Positions 45,170 to 57,388 of a stretch of DNA of 64,000 bases are shown in pieces. Positions within the stretch are counted from its first letter, which is position 1, and each line of letters starts with the position of its first letter. Made by a program: the position numbers and the translations under genes. The DNA lies in NCBI GenBank assembly GCA_020002185.1, contig CM034536.1, positions 12,546,717-12,610,716 on the forward strand, in the 5' to 3' direction. The DNA is from Paraescarpia echinospica (taxonomy: Eukaryota > Annelida > Polychaeta > Sabellida > Siboglinidae). Under the pieces are notes generated by a model. The model saw only the letters and a list, made by a program, of their open reading frames with translations, was not told the DNA's origin and did not search any database.

Positions 45170-47630
45170 TAAGACGACGTCGCAAGTCCGTAATGAGTAA
45201 ATCTGTGTTCCTTATCTCGCTACTGACGCCGTCGTCGTCGTCACCGTCGTCGTCTGCTGTCTGTCTGTCTGCGATTGTGGTGCATCATCGTCGTTCATAA
45301 TTATAATATCTTGCTAAACATTGCGCCTACCTTGATTAAATAGGCCTATATAATGCATGTTTATAGTTTAGTATTGGTTTGCTTGCTCGTGTCTGTTCTT
45401 CAAACTCCGTTAGGTTAACCCAATTTAAGATTGTCTTTCACTATCCTTCATACATTTGACAAAACCGCCTACCAACAAAACTTTCTCAGTTTCTTTAAAG
45501 ACACAACGCTCTGGCAACGTAGTAAATGCCTCGACCAATCCCAGCACTCGGTAGCACTCAACTTGAATGTCATTTCTTTGCGAAGTTTCAGTTTCTCGAC
45601 TTATTTCAATATTTGTTACCATTATCTTTCAACTTGCAAATATTCAAAAACATGTTTCTTGAGAGGTATTGCAAACAAATATTTGATAATTTGTTTTAGT
45701 GATATTTGCCATACGTCTGAGGTTCTTATTCCTCATAATTACACAGAGTTTACAGCGCCGTTATTTCCTGATGCATGCTCTCTGTACACGCATGCCTATT
45801 TAGTTGTATTAATCTTAACATTATTTTGATTTGCATATTTCATGCAATTGTTTTAATTTCTTATTTTCAATGTTTATCTATATACACACTATGTTGACAA
45901 TCGTTCTGTGAAATACTTCCTTAGTTTTTATTTTTACTACTTTGAGTGTAACTTAACTGAGTAATAAATTACTGATCTGTTTGTACTGCTTTAACACCTC
46001 CATTAAAAAGAAACTTTGTGTTGTCGTGTACGTAGTTAATTGTAGTGCACTTTGGAATATAGCTGTAGCACCCACGAACCGTTAACACTTGACGTAATTA
46101 TTACTTCACTAATCGTCAGGAAACTCCGCCAGTTAGTCCAGTGTAGACTGTTCAAACACTACCACATTCAAAAGACCACGGTAGTGTTTTCTGCGTACGT
46201 ACACAACACTCATTGGGCTTTCAACCTTAGTTCAAGACACTGCAGTAACGTTTAGAAACTTACTCAAATTAGTATCACGTTCGTGATGATTGTTATTGTT
46301 TCGACCGATTAACTTATAGTAAATATAATATATCTCATACATTAATTATGGACCTTTGTGACTGGTTTAGTTAGCAATAATTTAAAACGTTACGCCTACG
46401 TTGAACTGAACCACTTTAGTGTTTTGAACGTACGTTGAAAACATGATCGTTGCGTATTTCGATGGGTAGTGGTTTAAACGTGTCACGCGGGCTCGTTTTA
46501 AGGAGCACGCGAGTGGCGTCGCGCAGTGCCCACGTACTGCGAGTATACTGGAGCAATCCAGCGGAGAGGCACAGCAATATTAGGCTCTCTACGCCAAGCC
46601 CGTCTTACACGCGTAACAACGTTCAGCCCAGGTCAGCCATTGCGTCACACTGTTGTTTGTCGTTTGCACGAAATCGATAACGTAAATAATTTATTATGAC
46701 TTGTTGACGTATCTGACGGACTCCAGTTGGAATTACCACGAAGCGGCTTACCGTTAATTAACTGGCAATAACTCGGCACACCATCGCGCTTGGTTGACTT
46801 TCAGTGTCAACAAATGTGATAATCAAAAGCCGCGGCATGAATCGGCCGCATGAAACTTGTATTGCTCGGGAAAATCAATTCCAGGTTATTCTGCAGACAT
46901 TTATAAAAGATTGCGATTGTATGAACATGTGTAATGACTAGATTATACTACATTGTCTGACGCTAGTCTTACCTCGTCCGCGGTTGGAAAATATTTATGT
47001 ATTCACCGAGGAACAAAGCAGTTGTAGCTTAAAGCGATAATGCGGTTGCAATGCTAGACGTCTCTTTGAGGTCATACCGTGCATATCCAAACTTTAGTAT
47101 GTCACCGGAGAATGCGCATATAATGTTCTCAATAAGTTCACGGTTGCCGTATTGGGCCTACTTCCGATTTTGGTAATCCTTGTTTTGCCTTAATAATTAC
47201 GCCGCAAAACGACTTTCTTACCAGATTGTGTCAATGACAATGCGTTCCTTCCAGCATTCCGCATCGTTTCATTGTACGACATGTGCAAAATGTATTGTTT
47301 AATACTGTGTTTTGTACACTTAATTTTGCGACCAAATAACGTTCCCAGTTGTCTCCGTTGTTATCGCTTATTTCAGAATCGGCGCACATGAAGCTCAACA
47401 ACGGAGACTGGTGCAGTTCGGAGCTTTATTTCACGTCGAATAAACTAAATTAAAAAACAATGTTCTAAAAGAACAATTGTGTCTTTCTGACATATCCGAT
47501 ACGTGGTTTTTGCCTTGTAGAGTGTTTTGTCAGCAAGTCTCGCCAACTTCGTCAGTGCATGTGACGCATGACGTCATCGTACATGTGTGATAGTTTCGTT
47601 TCGATTGATAGGTATTTTGGTTTTTCTTAT
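45170..47630. other. Intron 2 of the unrecognised gene, left part
   Basis: CGTCGT repeats occur at about 45228-45260. Another perfect CRE (TGACGTCA) lies at 47569-47576. No exon or element is recognised before the Penelope-like remnant. Confidence 0.45.
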
Positions 47631-47639
47631 CCATACTGA

Positions 47640-48290
47640 ATGTTGTATGTGCCGTGTTCTTCTGTTGGCTTCCTAGCTTGTCTACTATTTCCGCTCCCCC
47701 AGTCTATGATGAAGCTTTCTGTTGTTGAGTGGTCCGTGAGGGCTGATTTGTTGATGATCGACATATATTTTTCCTCGTGTATCTCTTTTTTGTGCTGTCA
47801 ACATCCTTTCTGTGTTCCTCGAATCTCGTTTTGAAAACGTTTTCAGTCTCCCAATATAGTCACCACCACATTTCGTGCATGGCATTTGATACGTCAGTTC
47901 GCCCTGTTGCTATCCTATACTATTTCAGCACTCTGTCTATTCTCTCTGATACACCTTCCACGTATGGGATGACTACCTGTATATTTATATTTTGACAATG
48001 TATTTTTGCGCATCTGAGCAGAATTATATTCCGGATATACAGGGCTTTATAAATAAAATTATTATTATTTTGTAGTTCTTGTCCATTTTCGTTTGGTCAG
48101 TATTCCCTTCTTGTTGCTATATGTACCTTTTCTAAGGACCAGGACGGATAGCCACATACTCTCATGGCTCCTCTTAGGTGATTCTCCTCTTCCTTCTTGT
48201 CCCCCTCTTCTGAAGTTGTTGACTCATATCTGTTCATCACGGTTCTGACTACTCTTTTGGTGCTTGGGATGGTGTAACGCAAAGTTCAGG
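47640..48290 (-). mobile_element. Penelope-like element remnant (RT end, linker, GIY-YIG)
   Basis: On the minus strand MRYTIPSTKRVVRTVMNRYE and NHLRGAMRVCGYPSWSLEKV resemble the end of a Penelope-type RT. After a short insertion, INIQVVIPYVEGVSERIDRV is the usual linker block before the endonuclease. MPCTKCGGDYIG is the GIY-YIG start, followed in another frame by TRFEEHRKDVDSTKKRYTRK. PYVEGVSE, PC--C---YIG and the EHRKDV helix are diagnostic of Penelope-like retroelements. Frameshifts and stops make it inactive. It lies antisense in intron 2. Confidence 0.72.
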
Positions 48291-48548
48291 TATTGGTCAG
48301 TGTGTGTCTTCGTCCTATACACTGTTGACACATAGCGCGGCACGCTGACGAAAGACTGAGTACAAGGTAAAATCACGTATTGGATATATAAAAAGAAATA
48401 TTTTGCCTAACAATTGTGTTTTTTAACCTGAAATGTTGTAGAATGACGGAATGATTAACAAAATGAGTCAATAACGTCGGTTAACGGCGTACAAAATTTA
48501 GGCCAATATAATGCAGGATTCACAGGTTTTGTTCCTTGCGTAACATTC

Positions 48549-48905
48549 ACGACACTGAGTTGTTTCTTGAGAGGGATGCACAAATGTCACGATACTGAGT
48601 TGTTGTTTCTTGAGAGAGATGCACAAATGTCACGATACTGAGTTGTTGTTTCTTGAGAGGGATGCACAAATGTCACGATACTGAGTTGTTGTTTCTTGAG
48701 AGGGATGCACAAATGTCACAATACTGAGTTGTTGTTTCTTGAGAGGGATGCACAAATGTCACAATACTGAGTTGTTGTTTCTTGAGAGGGATGCACAAAT
48801 GTCACGATACTGAGTTGTTGTTTCTTGAGAGGGATGCACAAATGTCACAATACTGAGTTGTTGTTTCTTGAGAGGGATGCACAAATGTCACGATACTGAG
48901 TTGTT
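48549..48905 (+). repeat. 43-bp minisatellite of decoy splice acceptors
   Basis: Eight units of GTTGTTGTTTCTTGAGAG, GGATGCACAAATGTCAC and (G/A)ATACTGA repeat at 43 bp and lead straight into the real exon 3, which has the parallel sequence GTTGTTTTAACAG|GGATGCACACATGTCAC. The unit therefore spans an intron/exon border. Every unit keeps a pyrimidine tract plus GAG, and every unit, read in the gene's frame, gives D-A-Q-M-S-R-Y-stop (or Q-Y-stop). Confidence 0.9.
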
Positions 48906-48915
48906 GTTTTAACAG

Positions 48916-48985
48916 GGATGCACACATGTCACGTGTCGAGCAACACGCCATCCAGTACTCGGCCAAGCTGCCGAACCGATACAAC
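48916..48985 (+). CDS. Unrecognised gene, coding exon 3
   Basis: The acceptor is gttttaacag at 48915 and the donor gtgagt at 48986. The first base completes the split Lys codon, then DAHMSRVEQHAIQYSAKLPN RYN follows in phase 0. With exons 1 and 2 it gives 100 residues. The next exon is not found and may lie anywhere to the right, possibly beyond the repeat arrays. The exon start is the source of the 43-bp minisatellite upstream. Confidence 0.68.
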
Positions 48986-48989
48986 GTGA

Positions 48990-50360
48990 GTAACCCCAAC
49001 AAGACTTAGTCATATAACAGAGGGACTTCGTTAGTAGTGCGATTTAAAACTGCCATTTAAAGTGGGATATAAAGACGTTTAGGATGGGAAATTATTGAAT
49101 AAACTGAGCACGGTTTTATAACGTGAAAATTTTAATTTAGGAGAGGTGCATAGAAACATCTAACCCAAAGGTTTAGGACACTCATATGCACTCACGCACG
49201 CACGCGCGCGCGAACACACTTCACCCATTTAAACACGCGCGCACATGCACGCACGCCGACGCACGGACAGACAATGCAGGATTTAAACTGTGGACAGACT
49301 AGGAACGTTTCCAAAGTAAACACCGGTAGGTTAAATAGTGTCTAAAAAGTCTAAACATAAATAGGGCCTAAGTCTGCTGTTTGCAGAATGCGCATTCGTT
49401 TTTGCAGAATATTGATTACACAAGCCAATGGTGACACGCGATGGAGAAACTGCAATGAAACAACCGCACAGAACGCCCCCCACGTCGCTTCCCGTCCCAC
49501 ACTGCACTGCGCGAATGCTGAAGTTTGCTGACGATGAACACGTCTCGCCATCTGTAAAGACATTTATAATTCTCGGGAACGCTCACACAGATCTAAATGT
49601 GCTTTGTTTTGATGTTATATTTGCACCTCTTGTGTATTCCTTATAATGAGTGTTAAACAGGACACCATTTATTAAGTTGATGACATCGGCTGCTGTGGTT
49701 AGATATATTTATTGGTGGCGAACCTTAATCGACTAGTGTCTTCTTTCTACTTGTTCATACTATGGTGACATCTTAACGCTTCCTGCGTTGGCATTTGTAG
49801 TTGTAGTAGTGTTGAGTATAAACCGTTGTTATGTTTGTTATATACACGGCGTAATTGTTAGTTGAGATGCGTATACTTTGTATGTCAACTTGCACGATCT
49901 CGATGATCGGTACCGAAAGCCCATTAACTACGTCGTAACGATGAACCACAATGTGGCGTTAGTTTGCAATACACGATCTGAAGATATTATATTCGCTTAA
50001 TGCGTAATTGATTATCAGTATTAAATGTTTTAATGTTTTATGTAGGTAAAATAAGTAGCGTATCCCATATGAAGTGCATCTACGTATGATATGTATTATA
50101 TTATCAGTATTTACAACATACCGTCCCGTCGATGTTTGCCCGTTATCATAGATAAGGAGTATTTAATAGACAACCGTGAATGTGAAATGTCGCACGTTTG
50201 ATAACACGTAACTAGTTGAGTTCTGTTATAGAGACGGTCACGCACGTTAGGCGTAGTGGCATCGTTTGCGCGTGCAATCTCCAAGATATTGGTGTTTGGA
50301 AATGGGGCTCCAGCTAATAAATTACTATTGTGCAGGGACGGCCCAGCTTTCATGTGTTGT
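48990..50360. other. Presumed intron, nothing recognised
   Basis: An alternating CACG/CGCG run at 49186-49265 has Z-DNA-forming composition. No exon is supported. Confidence 0.45.
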
Positions 50361-50439
50361 GTTTTGAATGATGTGGTAAAGCGGTGTGTATATATTGAAC
50401 AACGCTAGAATAAGACATATATGTCGGATATCAGCAGTT

Positions 50440-50822
50440 GTAAACGTATAGTGTGTATCAGTCATCAGACAACGCAAGAACTAGATGCCAGCAGTTGTGA
50501 ATATAGTATATATTGGACAATGGTAGAACAGGGAACATATTTCAGAGGTCAGCAGTTTTGAACATAGTGTAGGGCCTGTACCGGACAACTATAGAACAAG
50601 GAACATACTTCAGATGTCAGCAGTGGTGAACATAGTGTATATCACACAAAGTAGAACAAGGAACGTCAAATGTCAGATGTTACGAACATATTCTACACAG
50701 GACAACGCTAGAACAAAGAATATACGTCAGATGTCAGCAGTTGTGAATATAGTTTATATCGGACAACGCTAGAGCAAGAAACATACATTATATGTCAGCA
50801 GTTGTGAACATAGTGTGTATCA
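50440..50822 (+). repeat. Degenerate ~62-bp minisatellite
   Basis: About six units of GTCAGCAGTTGTGAACATAG, TGTATATCGGACAACGCTAG and AACAAGGAACATAC. The units are imperfect, with indels. Confidence 0.85.
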
Positions 50823-51182
50823 TTTTGCAGACTTCATGAGATTGATAGTAAGTCCAACGTTATTGCAAACCTCGGCAACCGCATTCAGCACAGTTTGGAG
50901 TACTGATGTGGAGGAATACATATATAGACACAAAACCACAACCTATACACAGAAGCTCTCTAATATAGCATGTATGCTTGCCTTTATGCTTGTCTTCATG
51001 TTTGCTTTAACTCTCAATGGTTGGTTGATCTTCCTGTTTGAAGAATTATTGTTTCATACCTGCTGCATTCGTTAATGTTGCCCATTACTGATGCTCATTA
51101 CTGGTGGGGGGGGGGGGCAGTTGCACCCTAAACCTTTGGAATTTGGCGTTACAGTGCCCCCTAGACCTTTGGAATGTGCCCC

Positions 51183-51480
51183 AGTTACGGCGACAAACTG
51201 TCAACAGCACCCCCTCCTCATCTTCCGATGTCACAGTCTAGGCAGTAACCTAAAGAAGAGCTGAAGTTACGGCGACAAACTGTCAACAGCACCCCCTCAC
51301 GTCCTCCGACGTCACAGTCTAGGCAGTAACCTAAAGAAGAGCTGAAGATACGTCGACAAATTGTCAACAGCACCCCCTCCTCGTCCTCCGATGTCACAGT
51401 CTAGGCAGTAACGTAAGGAAGAGCTGAAGATACGGCGGCGATACGGCCAAAAAGTTTCAACAACATCCCCCTGTCATCTT
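51183..51480 (+). repeat. 82-bp tandem repeat, about 3.5 units
   Basis: Units begin AGTTACGGCGACAAACTGTC and contain CAACAGCACCCCCTCCTC, GATGTCACAGTCTAGGCAGT and AACCTAAAGAAGAGCTGA. Starts are at about 51183, 51265, 51346 and a degraded fourth. Confidence 0.88.
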
Positions 51481-51599
51481 CCGATGTCATAAATGATCCG
51501 ACAGCTTGACATCGGAATCGTGCTGAAGGTCCGGCTCAGACTACCGAATATGAATTTGCGTTTGCCGCCAGTGCAGGTTTTTGGGTCCCCCTAGACAAC

Positions 51600-52100
51600 A
51601 CTCTCTGGATCCGCCCCTGACTATGTACGATCATAAAAAAATTACGTTAATTCCGTTTAATTTTATTGTGGGAAAAATTGCTTCTGGTGTGGTTTGCACA
51701 TACTTCTAAGATGTTGCTAATGTAACGGGGGATTTACCATGAAGACAGATCAACACGAATTAATAATAATTATCATTTATTATGTGGATTCTAAAGTACA
51801 AAATAAATCTGCAACATGTAAAATATGATAACTACATGTGCAACAGTGGATACAAAGGATCATTCAACAAAAGCATTAAACATAATATTCCTTGCATAAC
51901 ATTGATACAGTTAAATTGAATATAGGTAATTTCATATACCAAATAGCATGCTAGCACCTGTAAAATAGTTGTGTTCTACTTGTTGATTTGTCTTAATTTA
52001 CGATAGGTATCAATCGACGTCTACGGATCCGAACTGACTTGATGTATCTTCAATAGTTCTTAACCATTTGTCAGGGTAGGTGATGTCAATTAAAATGCGT
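51600..52100. other. Nothing recognised
   Basis: AT-rich sequence with no supported feature. Confidence 0.45.
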
Positions 52101-52109
52101 GTCTTTGAC

Positions 52110-52440
52110 ATGTGTTTTCACGGGAAAACATGCTTACAGATTCTCGTGACCTCACGTACGCCAACACGTGATTTCACGAGTAATGAGCCTGTTACAACAC
52201 GTGCATAAGATACGGTTATATCGGGGAATTTACGTACGGAAACACGTGATTACACGTACGGAAACTAGCGAGTTCACGTGCAGTGAACGAGATAAACATG
52301 TATCGAAACACGTGTTTTCACCGGGAAAGTTATTCACAGAATCTCGTGAGTTCACGTACGGAAACGCGTCATTACACGTACGAAAACTTCTCATTTCACG
52401 TGCAGTGAACCAGATAAGCACGTGTCAAAACACTATTTTG
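52110..52440. repeat. Array rich in CACGTG/CACGTA
   Basis: Diverged ~100-bp units contain seven perfect CACGTG palindromes (52165, 52198, 52243, 52275, 52309, 52397, 52419) and several TTCACGTACGGAAAC or TACACGTACG elements. CACGTG is the core E-box for bHLH factors. The order GTGTTTTCACSGGAAA ... CTCGTGA ... CACGTACGSMAAC recurs. It could be a regulatory cluster or just a minisatellite. Confidence 0.65.
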
Positions 52441-52569
52441 TGTCCAAGTTGTAGAGCATGTCTTACTGAATAAAACATATTGAATTTTTTTCTGGCAGAC
52501 CCCCCGTTTCCGTGGCAAACTATATTCAGAACTGTTGACATCTGACGTATGTTCTTTGTTTTAGTTTTA

Positions 52570-52886
52570 TTATGACCACCTGACCTGCCGAGACCCACTG
52601 ATCGAGTGAGCGATTTCATAGGCTGAGCTTAAATTCAGAGTTTCGAAAAAGCGATCAGCCAGGGGATACTGCTGGCTGGCACTGACGTAATCAGCAGCAG
52701 CGACCCCTGGCGCGCGAGGATGAGAGAGACAGGAGATACAGAGAGGCGGAGACTAAGGCAGAGATTGACAGATAAACATACAGCCAGCAGTCATGCAGAC
52801 AGAGAGACAGACAGACAGAGAGACAGACAGAGAGACAGATAGAGAGACAGACAGACTGAGAGACAGACAGACAGACAGACAGACAT

Positions 52887-52917
<31 letters not shown>

Positions 52918-53224
52918 TATATACATACATCCAGGTAGATAGGCAGACTGAAGAGAGAAGATATACAGAGAGGTAGAGGCATAGAGAGGGGCAAAGACTG
53001 AAGCAGTGATAGGCACATAAACATACAGCCAGCAGACAAGCAGCAGACATACAGACAAACAGGCATACATACCGACAGGCAGGCAGACAGACAGACAAGC
53101 CAGACAGACAGGCAGACAAACAGACATACATAGAGGCAGGCAGTCAGAGAAACATATAGGCAAATGAGGAGGTAGGCCGGCAGTCAGGCAGGCAGCCAGG
53201 CAGGCAGGCAGGCAGCCAGGCAGC

Positions 53225-53259
<35 letters not shown>

Positions 53260-53500
53260 CCAGCCAGGCAGGCAGCCAGGCAGGCAGCCAGGCAGGCAGC
53301 AAGGCAGGCAGCCAGGCAGGCAGCCGGGCAGGCAGCCGGGCAGGCAGCCGGGCAGGCAGCCAGGCAGGCAGCCAGGCAGGCAGCCAGGCAGGCAGCCAGG
53401 CAGGCAGCCAGGCAGGCAGCCAGGCAGGCAGCCAGGCAGGCAGCCAGGCAGGCAGCCAGGCAGGCAGCCAGGCAGACAAACAGACAGGCAAGCAGACAGA
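52570..53500 (+). mobile_element. Repeat with conserved head and CAGA/CAGG arrays (left copy)
   Basis: A unique head (GACCACCTGACCTGCCGAGA, GCGATCAGCCAGGGGATACT, CACTGACGTAATCAGCAGCA, GGCGCGCGAGGATGAGAGAG) is followed by (CAGA)n, a conserved spacer (AGGTAGATAGGCAGACTGAA and so on) and a 12-mer array, AGGCAGGCAGCC. The same blocks occur inverted at 55830-56920. No transposase. Molluscan pearl/HINE-type Helitron relatives carry similar internal arrays, so they are a possible class. Confidence 0.7.
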
Positions 53501-53504
53501 CAGG

Positions 53505-54210
53505 CGTACTGACGTACTGCCTAACAGACTTATAGACGACTGACATTCTAACAGACAAACACAGAGGATGGAGGAGGGAGAGTGAGAGATTCGGGTAGAG
53601 AGGGAGAGTTGGAGAATGGTATAGACGGGGAGAAAAACAGATATATAGGCACATATATAGGGGCAGGGAGACAGAGAGACAGCGTGCTAGTTGCGACTAT
53701 AACATCGCAACACTGTAGTCAAGCAACCAACGCTACATTACTAAGTTGCGTCGGCTGTTCTAATATTATACGTGTTAAACCGCATGTAATAATCAGTCAC
53801 CCTATAGATACTTGTCTGAACTTGTACAGACAAGAGTCGGAGAAACTCAACTGTTTTACCTAAGTACTTCCTTTGACTAGTAACTGTCACATTATCTAAA
53901 GTCAAACGTATGCACACGACATACCTATACATCACAATAATTAGTTAAAATTATTGCTAGATATGTAAGTCGTTTGTAAACACAATTTAACATTATGCGA
54001 CAGAACGCTGCTACATTCGTTATACCATAGCTAGCATGCCCGAGGTGACAGTTAACGGGGCAACAAGAAACACTTTCAATATTATATATAACATGTAAAT
54101 ATGAAAAAATAACTCACCAGGCCGTGTATATTGATACTCGTAATGCGGAGCCGAGAGAACTGTACGTATATCTTTGTGGACACGTCCATGATCCCTAGCA
54201 AACTGCGACT
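53505..54210. other. Spacer between the inverted repeats, left part
   Basis: No supported gene. Small frames only. Confidence 0.45.
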
Positions 54211-54239
54211 GGGTGTGGCTCCAGCTACCCTACCCCCGT

Positions 54240-54665
54240 CTGGCGACTTACATAACAATACCCTATCACGCCAGTCCTTCGCGCACTACATTGGCTGCTT
54301 GTGAGGTATTGTGTGCAATTCAAATTGCTCACTCTGACCTATACGGCAATCCACGACGAAGGCCCATCCTACGTCAAAGACATGCTGGTGCAACACAATC
54401 CGAGAAGATCACTTCGGTCAGAGAGACAGTTAAAGACTTATTTGCTTGCAAAGCTTTTTAGTAGAGTTTTAATTATTTATGACATTTTATATAAAACACC
54501 TGTATTATTCAACAAGATATATACTAGTTTGTACGTTTTGAGTTTTTTTTAAATATGTATTTGTATGTATTGCTTCAATGAATTTGTAAAGCGCCTTTGA
54601 GCAGTTTAGGCTGAAAAGGCCGCTATATAAATGCGCACATATTATTATTATTATTAACATTATTA
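54240..54665 (+). mobile_element. L2-type LINE 3' end
   Basis: Plus frames read LHWLLVRYCVQFKLLTLTYT, then AIHDEGPSYVKDMLVQHNPR and RSLRSE, after which an internal deletion joins RQLKTYLLAKLF. The 3'UTR has AAGCGCCTTTGAGCAGTTTA and GGCTGAAAAGG-GCTATATAAATGC, and ends in (ATT)n. These are classical L2 C-terminal and 3' end signatures. It sits inside the spacer of the large inverted repeat. Confidence 0.78.
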
Positions 54666-54669
54666 TTTG

Positions 54670-55820
54670 TAAGTTTACAACGTCATATTTACTCCTATCC
54701 AAACATGTTTTTTTCGTTTTATTATGTCATTACGTGATTTTGACTAATGACTTGTTTTGATTTGTTTGCTGTGTAATATGTTTCATCCAACATTAAATAA
54801 ATATTAAATGAAATTAATGCCGAGTATACCAAAAATCTCAGATGTCATCAGACATGGAAGACTCCGTTAATTTGTGCATGTATGTCGTACACCAAACGAA
54901 AACCCCTTGAACGTAGCTTTCATACAAGCTTTTTGTGATTTTGAAGGTTTGTTTTATGAAGCGCAGTATCCTGTCCTAACAACATCCGTACACGCTTTAC
55001 ATTTTACCCATGGCTCACCTATTTCTTCTTACACCTTTATGAGAATTAATTATTACTTTGATGACACAAATATCAAATAAATTTGCGAGCGCGCGTACAA
55101 GGACGCGCTATGCAACGAGGCCATAACATATTGTGTTTCCTGTAAATTGTTAAGGATGAAAGCACAGATACTTCATACAATATCAAAGTGTTTATTGATG
55201 ATTTATGCATTATAACGTTGTAATATTTTGTATATTCATAACATCGTAGTTATTATCTCTAACCATTGCATGCATTCTGTCGGACATGACATCGGAAGAC
55301 GGGGGAATGTTCACTTTTTTAATCCCCTCAAACGGACTCTTTGTCTTAGCCGATGGTGTCTCGCTACCCATGCACACGTCTAATGGCACCAGCTCAACAT
55401 TTTAAACAGGCCTGAATTCTCCACACTGGCATCGCAAGATACGAACATGTTATGTAGATAGTTGATGTAGACCTTAAGACTCTTAACTGAGATTACATGT
55501 CCGATGGCTGGGCGACTTCAAAATAAAACAACTTGACATTGATCGTGTATCCAAGTGGAAGGTACGCTGTTAAGATATAGGTTAGAAAGAAGTTATTTTG
55601 CATGAAGACGACCATGAAATATGGTTTTGTTTCAAGAACAAGTATGGCCCTGCCTGACAGGAAACCTCAATTATACGCAAGCACGAACGCACGAACGCAA
55701 ACGATATGTGACTTAACCTTTACTTTAATAAGTTATACCTAATGCATTCTAGCTGGTGATTAACCATTTCTGCTAACAGGATTTGGCAATGATAATTAAT
55801 ATTTTATAAGGTGACAAGTT
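54670..55820. other. Spacer between the inverted repeats, right part
   Basis: Nothing recognised apart from short AT-rich frames. Confidence 0.45.
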
Positions 55821-55829
55821 CAAAAGCCG

Positions 55830-56920
<1,091 letters not shown>

Positions 56921-57159
56921 TTCAACCAACCGTGGCTCCTGTTACATACAATGTTTAGGAAGTAGAAGCAATTATTCGAATTCACAATACTGTTCAGCTG
57001 CTCGTGTGCTAATGGGCGAACGGGTCATTGTATGTTGGGATTCCCAGAAGTCGTTTATCCGTCTTCAAATTGGGGCGGGTATTTGCGCTGTTCTCACGGG
57101 TGTCTCGACTGGCGAAGTCAATTACTAGTTTGACTCAGCTAACTTCCGCACTTCTCGTA

Positions 57160-57213
57160 GGGGATCAGCCAGGGATAATTGTGCATGGCAAACAGCCCTT
57201 GCTTGCGAGGATG

Positions 57214-57265
<52 letters not shown>

Positions 57266-57353
57266 TGCCTGCTGACTGTATGTTTGCCTTCCTATATCTG
57301 CCTCTGCCTCTGCCTCTGCCTCTGCCTCTGCCACTGTCTATGTCACTGTTCCT

Positions 57354-57388
<35 letters not shown>

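Noticed and set aside
52168..52473. 101-codon plus-strand ORF
   Set aside because: It runs through the CACGTG array. Apparent codons follow the repeat unit and no family motif is seen.
52691..53654. Cys/Leu/Val/Ser-rich frames of 136-156 codons on the minus strand
   Set aside because: By-products of (CAGA)n and AGGCAGGCAGCC arrays.
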